Both the position numbers and the translations under genes were made by a program. The notes under the pieces were generated by a model. It did not search any database and was not told the origin of the DNA. It saw only the letters and a list, made by a program, of their open reading frames with translations. 64,000 bases of DNA from Shewanella sp. OMA3-2 (GTDB taxonomy: Bacteria > Pseudomonadota > Gammaproteobacteria > Enterobacterales > Shewanellaceae), in the NCBI RefSeq assembly GCF_021513195.1, contig NZ_CP090974.1, positions 632,001-696,000 of the forward strand, written 5' to 3'. Positions 54,509 to 63,658 of this stretch are shown here, in pieces; position 1 is the stretch's first letter; each line of letters opens with the position of its first letter.

Positions 54509-55483
54509 TTATTCAGTATGTGCGGATGCTTTGAGATCGTGGGGAATGCTGTTAAAAATCATTTGCCTCACCCATTCATGGCCAGGATCTTGATTGTTGC
54601 GTTCATGCCAAAGTAAAACATAGGCCATTGGCATAAACTCAAATGGTAGGGGGATTTGCACTAATGGGTACAGGTTTTGTGCATGGTGCGCAAAACTCGA
54701 TGGTAAAGTGAAAATCAAGTCGGTATGGGCACAAATACTGGCCGCACCATAAAAGTCGGGCACAGTTGTGGATATGCGGCGATGATGATGACTATTTGCC
54801 AGAAAGTAATCTAATGCCCACCAGTCGTTGCCCTCACAGCGAACTTGTACATGACCCATGGCAAGGTAAGCTGCTTGATGCCAGCTACCTTGTTGTAGTA
54901 CTGATAAGATCGGGTGGTCTTTACGGACTAAACACACTTGATTATCACTAAATAAGGTTTGGTATTGCAAGCCATCCGCAAGGTCATCCACTTTAAACTG
55001 TGAGTGTGGGTGTATATCACGGCCCGCAATGCCAAAATCTATTTGGCCGTGTTGCAAGTCGTAAATTGACTTTTCTGTCCAACCATAAGTGTCTAGCTTA
55101 AGTTGTGGAGCTTGTTGCAGTAGTGAACCAATAAAGTAAGGAATTAATGTTTCATACGCACTTTCAACCATAGAAAAAGCAAAATGACGCTGGCTAGTAG
55201 CAGGCTCGAAACTAGGCGGTAAGGTTAACTGATACAAATTTTGTAACGCTTGTGGTAACACTTTACCTAATGCTAGCGCGTGTGCAGTAGGTTTCAAACC
55301 GTGGGCGGTGCGCTGAAATAACGGGTCGTCTAAGGTGTCACGCAATCGGTTTAAGCTTTTACTTAAAGCTGACTGACTTAGATGTAATCGATTAGCGGCA
55401 CGAGTCACACTTTGCTCTTCTAGTAATACTTGTAAGGTTACCAGTAGGTTTAAGTCAATACGGGCAAGGTTGTCTAAATTCAC
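54509..55483 (-). CDS. LysR family regulator
   Basis: The 324-residue regulator has a NodD/PNR-type N-terminal helix-turn-helix (LDNLARIDLNLLVTLQVLLEEQSVTR near the start, then LSQSALSKSLNRLRDTL, DPLFQRTAHGLKPT) and an effector-binding domain. It is divergent from a Bcr/CflA drug exporter with 146 bp between starts, so it is probably its local regulator. The inducer is unknown. Confidence 0.88.
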   Translation of the reverse strand: MNLDNLARIDLNLLVTLQVLLEEQSVTRAANRLHLSQSALSKSLNRLRDTLDDPLFQRTAHGLKPTAHALALGKVLPQALQNLYQLTLPPSFEPATSQRHFAFSMVESAYETLIPYFIGSLLQQAPQLKLDTYGWTEKSIYDLQHGQIDFGIAGRDIHPHSQFKVDDLADGLQYQTLFSDNQVCLVRKDHPILSVLQQGSWHQAAYLAMGHVQVRCEGNDWWALDYFLANSHHHRRISTTVPDFYGAASICAHTDLIFTLPSSFAHHAQNLYPLVQIPLPFEFMPMAYVLLWHERNNQDPGHEWVRQMIFNSIPHDLKASAHTE

Positions 55484-55629
55484 AGCAGTTATTCCTTAAT
55501 GGAAATTCATTAAGGATTTTATATCATTTCTTGTAATACCACTAATGCGTTAAAATGAAAAAACTAGCCTCAATACGGGATATTGATTGAGGCAACATAC
55601 CTAGCGCCTGCCGTTAATCTATAAACCGA

Positions 55630-56841
55630 GTGAGAAATTTGATGCATCGTAATCTATTACCGTTATTAATATTGATGGTGCTGCTAAGCCCATTAGCGAT
55701 TGATATTTATTTACCTTCTATGCCAACCATGGCATTAGAGTACGGCGTGTCAGACAGCCAAGTACAATCAACCTTGGTATTGTTTTTGTTTGCTATGGGG
55801 ATAGGGCAAATTCTGATCGGCCCACTCGCTGACCGTTTTGGGCGCAGGCCTATCGCTATTTTTGGTATTGTATTTTATGGTGTAAGCAGCCTGCTGGGGG
55901 CTTATGCTGTTGAATTTGAACTATTGCAACTTGCTAGGGTGTTTCAAGGGTTAGCCGCGTGTTCGACCTCAATTGTGGTATTTAGTGCAGTGCGAGATTG
56001 CTACAGTAATAAAGAAAGCGTGTCGATTTATAGCTATCTCAATGGTGCTATTTGTGTCGTACCCGCACTTGCACCAACCTTAGGTGGACTATTAGCATTA
56101 CAATTTGGTTGGCGTTCAACCTTCATCTTTATGGCGCTGTACGCCATTATCGTATTATTTATTGTTGGCTTTAAATTTCCCGAGACTCGACCGTTAAATA
56201 CAGATTCCTCAGGTAAACTATATCGCTGGGGACGCTATAAGCCTGTATTAAGCGATGGTCATTTTATGTTTTATGCATCAGCTTGTATGGTCGCAATGGC
56301 ATCAATTCTTTGTTATGTGTCTTATGCGCCTGTTTGGTTAATTGGACGTTTAGGCATTTCAGAGCTGACTTTTAGTGCTTTATTTGCACTGAATGCCGTG
56401 GTAAACGTTGCCGCTTGTTTTGCTGCACCAGTATTAATTAAACGTATTGGTAATCGTGCGGGCGTTGTTGTAGCGCTTAACTTGATGGTTGTCGCCGCTG
56501 TGGTTGAGGTGGTCGTTCAGTTGATTGGGCCGCAAACAGGTTTAGCGGCCAGGTTAGGGTTTATGCTACCTATGATGATATTGTGTGCAGGCTTTGCCAT
56601 TTTACTCGGCCCTGCTACAGGTATGGCGTTGGCAGGCTTTGGCGAGCGAGCAGGCACTGCAACGGCCATGTTAGGCTGTATTCAAATGAGCGGCGCGGCG
56701 ATCTTAACTGCACTTATCCAGCTAACTGATATTCCAGCGCCCTATGCAATAGCGCTATTAATGGGTGGATTGTGTAGTTTATTATTACTGATGATGGGCA
56801 TGAAACGCTTTAGCCATTGGCATCAAGAGCAGCACGCTTAA
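55630..56841 (+). CDS. Bcr/CflA family MFS drug exporter
   Basis: The 403-residue protein has about twelve helices. SPLAIDIYLPSMPTMALEYG near the start is the Bcr/CflA signature, followed by motif A (GPLADRFGRRPIAI) and an Arg in helix 4 (QLARVFQGLAACSTSIV). Members export bicyclomycin, chloramphenicol, sulfonamides or cysteine by proton antiport. The substrate is not predictable. A divergent LysR gene lies upstream and a strong terminator follows. Confidence 0.9.
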   Translation: MRNLMHRNLLPLLILMVLLSPLAIDIYLPSMPTMALEYGVSDSQVQSTLVLFLFAMGIGQILIGPLADRFGRRPIAIFGIVFYGVSSLLGAYAVEFELLQLARVFQGLAACSTSIVVFSAVRDCYSNKESVSIYSYLNGAICVVPALAPTLGGLLALQFGWRSTFIFMALYAIIVLFIVGFKFPETRPLNTDSSGKLYRWGRYKPVLSDGHFMFYASACMVAMASILCYVSYAPVWLIGRLGISELTFSALFALNAVVNVAACFAAPVLIKRIGNRAGVVVALNLMVVAAVVEVVVQLIGPQTGLAARLGFMLPMMILCAGFAILLGPATGMALAGFGERAGTATAMLGCIQMSGAAILTALIQLTDIPAPYAIALLMGGLCSLLLLMMGMKRFSHWHQEQHA

Positions 56842-56878
56842 TCTAATAGTCATGTGTACTGATTGTCTATAAAACCAT

Positions 56879-56916
56879 AAAAAGCCCATCACTAGTTAAA
56901 GTAATGGGCTTTTTAA
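56879..56916 (+). terminator. intrinsic terminator of the Bcr/CflA gene
   Basis: AAAAAGCCCAT.ACT (56879-56893) pairs with AGT.ATGGGCTTTTT (56900-56914). Confidence 0.85.
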
Positions 56917-57010
56917 GTCTGGGTCGTTAGTTCTTTTTTAATACAATAAAGTATAGTGAAAATATGACGTGATATGGTTTTCTGTATTCAAGAAACAGGT
57001 TTGATGTAAG

Positions 57011-57625
57011 ATGAAAAGAGCTTATTGTGCCGTTTGCGATTATCCGCTGATAGCTTGTGTGTGCCATGCGATTAGTCCATTACAAGTGCGCACAAATGTC
57101 ATTGTGATGCAGCATCCTAGTGAAGTAAATCATGCTAAGAATACTGTTCGGTTAATGCGCTTAGTCATACCAAATATGCGGGTGTTTGTAGGCGAAACCA
57201 CGGAAGATTTTATTGAGTTACAAGCTTACTTAGCCCAAGCGACCAAGCCGATATATGTGGTGTACCCAAGTGACAATAGCCAAACGGTGATGCAAGCCAA
57301 GGCGGCCAGTGATGCTATCATTATTTTGTTAGATGGTACTTGGCGAAAAGCCTATAAAATACTGCAATCTAATCCCTGGTTACTGGGTTACCCAGCGCTG
57401 CATTTAGATGTTGTATATGCCTCGAATTACATTATTCGTAAAGCTAAGCGCCCAGACAGTTTATCGACTCTAGAAGCTACGGCTTTGTTATTGTCATCAC
57501 TTGATGACGCTCTAGATACCACGCCTTTATTTGCAGCCTTTGATGCTATGGTGCAACATAGGTTAAGTGCTATGCCAATAAACATCAAAGCTCGTTATCA
57601 ATTAAATGACAAGGACGTAAAATGA
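57011..57625 (+). CDS. tapT: tRNA-uridine aminocarboxypropyltransferase (DTW domain, TapT/YfiP-like)
   Basis: This enzyme class transfers the aminocarboxypropyl group of S-adenosylmethionine to uridine of tRNA (acp3U47 in E. coli). The 204-residue protein has N-terminal zinc-binding cysteines (YCAVCDYPLIACVC), QHPSEVNHAKNT and the defining DGTW motif (LLDGTWRKAYKI), then YIIRKAKRPDSLSTLEA. Length and blocks match the family. Its stop overlaps the next gene's start as ATGA, so the two are translationally coupled. Confidence 0.88.
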   Translation: MKRAYCAVCDYPLIACVCHAISPLQVRTNVIVMQHPSEVNHAKNTVRLMRLVIPNMRVFVGETTEDFIELQAYLAQATKPIYVVYPSDNSQTVMQAKAASDAIIILLDGTWRKAYKILQSNPWLLGYPALHLDVVYASNYIIRKAKRPDSLSTLEATALLLSSLDDALDTTPLFAAFDAMVQHRLSAMPINIKARYQLNDKDVK

Positions 57626-57987
57626 AATATTTATTATTAGGATGTTGTTTAGCATTAGCTTCAAGCGCTTTTGCGACGGGGACTATTACGCCAATAGATC
57701 CGGAAAAACCGCGCAAGAAGCTGTCACTAGAAAAGCAGGCCGAACAAGGCAGAATTGATTCTAAAAAGTTAGAACAATCACAATTAGACAAGGCACGCGC
57801 AGCATCCCAGGCCACGGTAGATCGTGAGCAGGATGTGTTAACGCGCCAAGAGTCTAGTGAGTGGCAAAACGAGCAACGTGAAAAGGCTAAAACCCAGTTT
57901 GATGACCGTGCAGAGCGAGAGAATAAATATTTAAAACAGGCACAAGAAGCGGCCGCGAAAGAAAAACAAATTAGTGAACAAAAGTAG
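57622..57987 (+). CDS. small exported, highly charged helical protein
   Basis: I do not recognise this 121-residue protein. A signal peptide (KYLLLGCCLALASSAFA) is followed by a mature part almost free of hydrophobic residues and dominated by Lys, Glu, Gln, Arg and Ala (QSQLDKARAASQATVDREQD, ENKYLKQAQEAAAKEKQ). It should be a single helix or coiled coil in the periplasm. It overlaps the DTW-domain gene by ATGA and lies 30 bp before the methyltransferase gene, so the three may be one operon. Confidence 0.65.
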   Translation: MKYLLLGCCLALASSAFATGTITPIDPEKPRKKLSLEKQAEQGRIDSKKLEQSQLDKARAASQATVDREQDVLTRQESSEWQNEQREKAKTQFDDRAERENKYLKQAQEAAAKEKQISEQK

Positions 57988-58017
57988 ATAAGTGTTTAGT
58001 CGATAGAGTATCTGTCC

Positions 58018-58782
58018 ATGTCAGTAGATTTATCTATGAATGCCCCTGTCGCAGGTGCAAACGATCCCAGTGCGGTTGATTCAAGTGCCGTCGACTTAAA
58101 TGCAGTCGATACTAGCGGGATTGCAGCCCCCAAACGCTGCCCGTTGTGTCACCACACTGATGTGGTGTTTTTTCATCAAGATAAAGACCGTAGCTACTTT
58201 CAATGCCAGCAATGCGAGTTAGTCACTGTACCAGTATCGTTTTATTTAGATGAAGCGGCAGAAAAAGCCCACTATGATTGTCATAACAATGACTTTGCCG
58301 ATACAGGTTATCAGCATTTTTTATCCCGCGCCTTAACGCCCTTGCTTGCTCGGGTTAAGCCTAATGCCAAGGGGTTAGACTTTGGCTGTGGCGAAGGTGC
58401 TGTGTTAAGTCAAATGGCGGCGCAGCAGGGTGTTAAAGTAAGTAATTACGATCTATTTTATTTTCCCAACCATGATCTACTACAACAGCAATATGACTTT
58501 GTTACCATGACCGAAGTGCTGGAACATATTGCCAATCCTCAAGCAATATTCCAACAACTGCAAGGCTTGTTAAACCCTTCGGGCAAGCTGGCTATTATGA
58601 CTAAGCGAGTAAAGGGGATTGCAGGTTTTATAGACTGGCATTATAAGTTCGATCCTACTCATATTAATTTTTATAGTCTGTCGACCTTTGAATGGATTGC
58701 TAAACAATATCAATGGCAACTCGAAGTGATTGATAATGACGTGGTAATGTTCCACTTGCCAGAATCCGCTGACACTAACTAA
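58018..58782 (+). CDS. SAM-dependent methyltransferase with N-terminal zinc ribbon
   Basis: The 254-residue protein has a low-complexity Asp/Ala/Ser-rich leader (about 1-35), a zinc-ribbon-like segment (RCPLCHHTDVVFF, then FQCQQCELVTVP) and a class I methyltransferase domain (GLDFGCGEGAVLSQMA, VTMTEVLEHIANPQ, LNPSGKLAIMTK). The layout resembles family 11/23-type methyltransferases with an unknown substrate. The repeated AVDSSAVDLNAVD in the leader is unusual. Confidence 0.82.
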   Translation: MSVDLSMNAPVAGANDPSAVDSSAVDLNAVDTSGIAAPKRCPLCHHTDVVFFHQDKDRSYFQCQQCELVTVPVSFYLDEAAEKAHYDCHNNDFADTGYQHFLSRALTPLLARVKPNAKGLDFGCGEGAVLSQMAAQQGVKVSNYDLFYFPNHDLLQQQYDFVTMTEVLEHIANPQAIFQQLQGLLNPSGKLAIMTKRVKGIAGFIDWHYKFDPTHINFYSLSTFEWIAKQYQWQLEVIDNDVVMFHLPESADTN

Positions 58783-58917
58783 TTCGTTTAGGGTGTGACT
58801 CATTACTGCAAACAAATAGATACAATTGTTCTGAGTTGGTGACCCTCAAAAAATTTAACAATTTAGTGAAATAAAGGTAAGTTGATTGTCCAATTATAAT
58901 AATTAAACGGATTAATC

Positions 58918-60234
58918 ATGCGCCTTACTTCAATTGCTAAGTTCATAACCACTATGACGGTAAGTTTAACCACTGGGTTATTGGCAGTACCTGCTTTTGC
59001 TGACCAACCCAATGCAGCGCAGCTTGCTGCAGATGTCGAAGCAAAAGTGATTGAGTGGCGCCGCGACTTACATCAACATCCTGAATTATCTAATCGTGAA
59101 TTTCGTACCAGTAAAGTGATTGAAAAACATTTAAAGTCTTTAGGGCTAGAGGTGCAAACGGGTATTGCCCATACGGGTGTAGTGGCCATTTTAAAAGGGG
59201 GTAAGCCAGGGCCGTTAATTGGTTTACGTGCAGATATGGATGCGCTACCGGTTACTGAAGTGGTTGATTTGCCTTTTGCATCTAAAGTGACAGATACGTA
59301 TCGAGATCAAAAGGTTGGTGTAATGCATGCCTGTGGTCATGATACCCATGTGGCTATGTTAATGGGTGTCGCCGAAAGTTTAGTGAAAGTAAAAGACAGC
59401 CTAGCGGGAGATGTAATGTTTATCTTTCAGCCCGCGGAAGAAGGTGCACCTGAGGGGGAAGAGGGCGGAGCTGAGCTGATGTTAAAGCAAGGCTTATTTG
59501 CTAAACGTAAACCTGAGCAAGTATTCGGTATGCACGTGACCTCAAGTTTACCTACGGGAGTGATTGGATTACGTTCAGGGCCAGCCATGGCCAGCGAAGA
59601 TTCATTTACCATTAATGTCACCGGCAAACAAACCCACGGCTCACGCCCTTGGGGCGGCGTCGACCCTATTGTGGCATCAGCACAAATTATCACTAGCGTA
59701 CAAACCATTATTAGTCGCCAGGTCGATATTACCAAAGCACCCGCAGTAGTCAGTTTTGGGGTGATAAATGGCGGGATCCGCTCTAATATTATTCCGGATA
59801 AAGTTGAGTTAATTGGTACAATTCGTACCTTTGATCAAGACATGCGAGCCGCCATTAAGGTTAAGTTAGCTGATATTGCCTCCAATGCCGCTAAAACAGT
59901 CGGCGCAAGTGCAGAAACCATTATTGATGCCGGTTACCCAGTCACGGTTAATAACCCTGAATTAGTCAGCAAAATGCGTCCAGTAATAGCATCAGTTGTC
60001 GGCGAGAAAATGCTGATTGAGCCCGGTTTAATGACTGGCGCAGAAGACTTTTCTTATTACGCATTAGAAACCCCTGGGCTATTTTTCTTCTTAGGCGTTA
60101 CTCCTAAAGATCAAGATCTAAGCCAAGTCGCCAGTAACCATTCGCCTGCATTTTATGTAGACGAAAGCGCGTTAAAAGTCGGTGTACACACCATGACACA
60201 AATAGCGTTAACGGCTTTGGGCGCGGCACAGTAA
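58918..60234 (+). CDS. M20 family amidohydrolase, exported
   Basis: The 438-residue protein has a signal peptide (ending near VPAFA) and an M20D metallopeptidase domain like hippurate or N-acyl-amino-acid hydrolases. WRRDLHQHPELSNREF opens the domain; metal ligands lie in HACGHDTHVAML, FQPAEEG and the C-terminal SNHSPAFY region. A lid domain occupies about 210-330. It is probably periplasmic. It lies 45 bp before an M16 peptidase pair on the same strand and may share their transcript. Confidence 0.88.
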   Translation: MRLTSIAKFITTMTVSLTTGLLAVPAFADQPNAAQLAADVEAKVIEWRRDLHQHPELSNREFRTSKVIEKHLKSLGLEVQTGIAHTGVVAILKGGKPGPLIGLRADMDALPVTEVVDLPFASKVTDTYRDQKVGVMHACGHDTHVAMLMGVAESLVKVKDSLAGDVMFIFQPAEEGAPEGEEGGAELMLKQGLFAKRKPEQVFGMHVTSSLPTGVIGLRSGPAMASEDSFTINVTGKQTHGSRPWGGVDPIVASAQIITSVQTIISRQVDITKAPAVVSFGVINGGIRSNIIPDKVELIGTIRTFDQDMRAAIKVKLADIASNAAKTVGASAETIIDAGYPVTVNNPELVSKMRPVIASVVGEKMLIEPGLMTGAEDFSYYALETPGLFFFLGVTPKDQDLSQVASNHSPAFYVDESALKVGVHTMTQIALTALGAAQ

Positions 60235-60279
60235 ACCTTTATCAACATTGTTAGTTAACACAGCTCAAGGGAGCAAAAT

Positions 60280-61607
60280 ATGAAACGGACGTTAACCGCG
60301 TTTATATTATTGGCAGGCATGCTGGGCACATCAAGTGCTGATGCGACTACCGCCAAAGATATTGACAGTTTTACCTTAGACAACGGTATGAAAATTATGG
60401 TGTTAGAGGATAGCTCAATCCCTAACGCCAATATGTACTTATTTTGGAAAGTTGGCTCACGCAATGAGGTGCCAGGCATTACCGGTATTTCACACTTTTT
60501 TGAACACATGATGTTTAATGGTTCCAAAAAGTTTGGCCCGAAAATGTTTGACCGCACTATGGAAGCTGCTGGTGGCGCAAATAATGCCTACACCACCGAA
60601 GACATGACAGTGTATACCGACTGGTTTCCTGCTAATGCCATTGAAACCATGTTTGACTTAGAAGCCGACCGTATCGCGAATTTAGATATCAACCCTGAAA
60701 TGGTTGAGAGTGAGCGTGGCGTGGTACAGTCAGAGCGCACCACAGGGCTTGAAAACTCTAACTGGCGCACCATACAAGAAGCGTTAAAAGGCGTGGCATT
60801 TTCAGCCCATCCCTATAGCTGGTCAGTTATTGGTTATGAGTCAGACATTGCCGCATGGACGCTAGAAGACTTACAGCAATATCATAAAACCTATTACGCG
60901 CCAAACAATGCCGTGGTGGTGATTGTAGGTGATGTAAAACTGGCTGAAGTAAAAAGCTTAGCAAATAAATATTTTGCGCCTATTCCTGCCCAACCAGCGC
61001 CTAAAGCGGTGCGTACTGTAGAGCCTGTTCAGCAGGGTGAGCGCCAGGTTTTGTGAAGAAAGAATCAGTAAGTACACCCAATGTGATGTTGGCTTACCAT
61101 ATTCCTGCTACCAGCCATGCAGACTATTATGCGCTTGATTTACTCAGTTCAATCTTAAGCCAAGGCAATAGCTCGCGCTTTTACCAAGGCTTGGTAGATA
61201 AGCAACTGGCAACATCGGCAGATACGTACATGCCAATGTCGTTTGACCCTAATTTGTTTTATATCTTAGGTGTAGCCAATACTGGCGTTAAGGCCGATAC
61301 ACTTGAACTTGCTATGTTAGAGCAAATTAACTTAGTCGCTACCCAAGGCGTGACCGCTGAAGAGTTAGAAAAGGTTAAAAACATTAAGTTAATCAATTTT
61401 TATCGTGACATGGAAACCATTAACGGCAAAGCCAATACGCTAGGAACCTATGAGATGTATTTTGGCAGCTTTGATAAATTATTTGATGCTCCAGAGCGTT
61501 ATAACACAGTGACACCGGATGATATTAAACGTGTGGCACAAACCTATTTAATTCGCGCTAATCGGACAGTCGGTGTGTTGGCGGCTACAGAGGAGAGCGA
61601 CAAATGA
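60280..61607 (+). pseudogene. M16 family zinc peptidase, catalytic subunit, frameshifted in this sequence
   Basis: The first part (60280-61056) has a signal peptide and the inverted zinc motif HxxEH in GISHFFEHMMFNG, with the third ligand in ESERGVVQSE. It stops right after GERQVL. The C-terminal M16 domain continues in the next frame (KKESVSTPNVMLAYHIPATS, then LLSSILSQGNSSRFYQGLVD) to 61607. One T added to the run at 61049-61052 restores GERQVFVKKES and gives about 442 residues. Its stop overlaps the next gene's start by ATGA. It is probably a periplasmic peptide-clearing peptidase working with the neighbouring M16 protein. Confidence 0.88.
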
Positions 61608-63049
61608 GACTTATGAAACAAACAATCAAAATGTCGTTATCGGCTCTGGCTATTGCCAGTGCATTGTCGTTAGCGGGCTGTGCTAGCACAGTTAAGCCTG
61701 CCGCAATCAATGTGGTTGAAACCGGCAGTTTTAGCTTACCTCAGTACCAAACGGTGAGTTTATCTAACGGCCTTAAAGTGAACTTAATGGTACAAAAAGA
61801 AGTGCCATTAATCACAATCAATGCCGTGGTTAGAGGCGGTGCGGTGAATGATACCACCTCAGGTTTAGCCAGTATGACAGCCCAAGGTTTAATGCTAGGT
61901 GCCGCAGGGCAATCAAAAGCGGACATTGAGCAAACACTCGATTTTATGGGCGCCAGTTTGAATACCGGTGCGGATCAAGAGGGCAGCTATATTGATGCCA
62001 GCTTTATGAGTAAAGATCTTGATAAGGTACTGCCAATTTTTAGCAATGTATTGTTATCTCCGGACTTTGATACTGCAGAGTTTGCTAAATTACAGCAACG
62101 TGAAATTGTTGGTTTGTCACAACAAAAAGAAAGCCCGCGCGCTGTCATTGGCCGTTACTTTAATAAGCTAGTTTTTGCTAACCATCCTTATGCTAACCCA
62201 AGTTCTGGTAACAGCGAGTCTATTGCTGAATTATCTATTGAGCAGTTGCGAGCGTTCCATCAGGGTTACTATCAACCTAGTAACGTAGCAATCAGTGTAG
62301 TGGGTGATTTTGATCCGCAGCAGATGCAAGCCAAGTTAGAGCAAACTTTAGGTCAATGGAAAAATACTGCCGTCGCAGTGCAAGCCGATTTAGCTCAAGC
62401 ATTACCGACATTAACTAAAAGCAGAGTGTTGCTGGTGGATAAGTCTGATGCAATTGAAACCACGTTTGTGTTTGGTGGCATGGGCATAAGTTACGACAGC
62501 CCTGATTACGTAGGTTTAACGGTAGTCAATACCATTCTAGGTGGGCGTTTTACCTCATGGTTAAATGATGAACTTAGGGTCAATGCAGGCTTAACCTACG
62601 GCGCGCGCTCTGGGTTTGTGCCTTACTCAAAGGCTGGAGTGTTTCAAATTAGTACCTTTACTAAAGCTGAAACTACCAAAGAAGCCATTGATTTAGCCTT
62701 AAAAACCTATGCAAGATTGTGGCAAAAGGGTATCGACCAAGCAACATTAGATTCTGCTAAAGCTTATGTTAAAGGGCAGTTTCCGCCTAAGTTTGAAACC
62801 GCAAGTCAGCTAGCGGGCTTAATGTCAGAGATGTATTTATATGGCTTTGATGATGATTTTATTAATCAGTTTCAAGCCAAGGTTGATGGGCTAACCATTG
62901 CAGAAACCGAGCGTCTAGTGAAACAGTATTTCCCTCAACAGAACTTACAATATGTGTTGATTGGTAATGCTGAAAAAATTGCCGATATCGCAGCCCAATA
63001 TGGTGATGTGACCAAAGTGGATATTAAAGACAGCGGTTTTGGCCAGTAA
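61604..63049 (+). CDS. M16 family peptidase-like lipoprotein, probably non-catalytic partner
   Basis: The 481-residue protein has a lipoprotein signal ending in SLAGC. It keeps the M16 fold (SNGLKVNLMVQKEVPLI, AVVRGGAVND, FHQGYYQPSNVAISVVGDFD) but lacks the HxxEH zinc motif: the corresponding stretch reads ASMTAQGLMLGA. The C-terminal LTYGARSGFVPY keeps the residues that grip substrate in M16 pairs. This matches two-gene M16 systems with one active and one inactive subunit. It overlaps the active-subunit gene by ATGA. Confidence 0.88.
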   Translation: MRLMKQTIKMSLSALAIASALSLAGCASTVKPAAINVVETGSFSLPQYQTVSLSNGLKVNLMVQKEVPLITINAVVRGGAVNDTTSGLASMTAQGLMLGAAGQSKADIEQTLDFMGASLNTGADQEGSYIDASFMSKDLDKVLPIFSNVLLSPDFDTAEFAKLQQREIVGLSQQKESPRAVIGRYFNKLVFANHPYANPSSGNSESIAELSIEQLRAFHQGYYQPSNVAISVVGDFDPQQMQAKLEQTLGQWKNTAVAVQADLAQALPTLTKSRVLLVDKSDAIETTFVFGGMGISYDSPDYVGLTVVNTILGGRFTSWLNDELRVNAGLTYGARSGFVPYSKAGVFQISTFTKAETTKEAIDLALKTYARLWQKGIDQATLDSAKAYVKGQFPPKFETASQLAGLMSEMYLYGFDDDFINQFQAKVDGLTIAETERLVKQYFPQQNLQYVLIGNAEKIADIAAQYGDVTKVDIKDSGFGQ

Positions 63050-63101
63050 CTTGAGCCAGTAATGTGTTAGTCATCTTGGTCACTATGGTATAGCCAAGTT
63101 A

Positions 63102-63135
63102 AAAAGACCCACAATCGAGTGGGTCTTTTGTTTTA
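63102..63135 (+). terminator. intrinsic terminator of the M16 operon
   Basis: AAAAGACCCAC (63102-63112) pairs with GTGGGTCTTTT (63119-63129), followed by more T. Confidence 0.85.
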
Positions 63136-63274
63136 TAGCATGTATATTTTAGGGAGCGATGAAAGCAAGCTAGGCCCTAATATCAGACGCAAAAAATGAC
63201 TCAAATATAACAAACAGTGAGCCAGGTATTGGCTCGTTACTACCCACAGAATTAGACAACAGATTGTAATCAAA

Positions 63275-63658
63275 ATGATATTTAATCATGTTAAATCGAT
63301 AGCTTTGATCCTATTTGGCATTATTACATTGTATTGCCCGTCTGCGATGGCTAACAAAGTCCAGCTTGGGCAGTTTTGCCCGCTAATGAGTGGTCAGTGG
63401 CATGGCAGCGCGGCAAATCCAAACGGCCAATCAAAACAAGTAACAACCTCTGTGTTGTGTTCTGCCGATAGCAATAATATGTATATTAGTGTTAGCCAAG
63501 GGGCGAGGTTCAGTAATAGTGAAACCTGGTGGTTCCGCGCGCGTGGTAGTGATATAGAGCTTATTTATTCTGACGGTATTAACACTGATATTAGCCAGCT
63601 ATTTGTAACCGTCCGGGCAAGTACATCTTCAGTAGAACTCATGGAACCTTTATCTTAA
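63275..63658 (+). pseudogene. small exported protein truncated by an IS66 element
   Basis: I do not recognise this family. The protein has a signal peptide (SIALILFGIITLYCPSAMA) and a mature domain with two Cys and several Trp/Ser residues (QFCPLMSGQWHGSA, SVLCSADSNN, SETWWFRARGSDIELIYSD). The first 110 codons (to 63604) appear native. The last 17 codons come from the left end of the inserted IS66 element, which begins GTAACCGTCCGGG at 63605, so the natural C-terminus is lost here. The remainder should lie beyond the element, outside the window. Confidence 0.65.
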
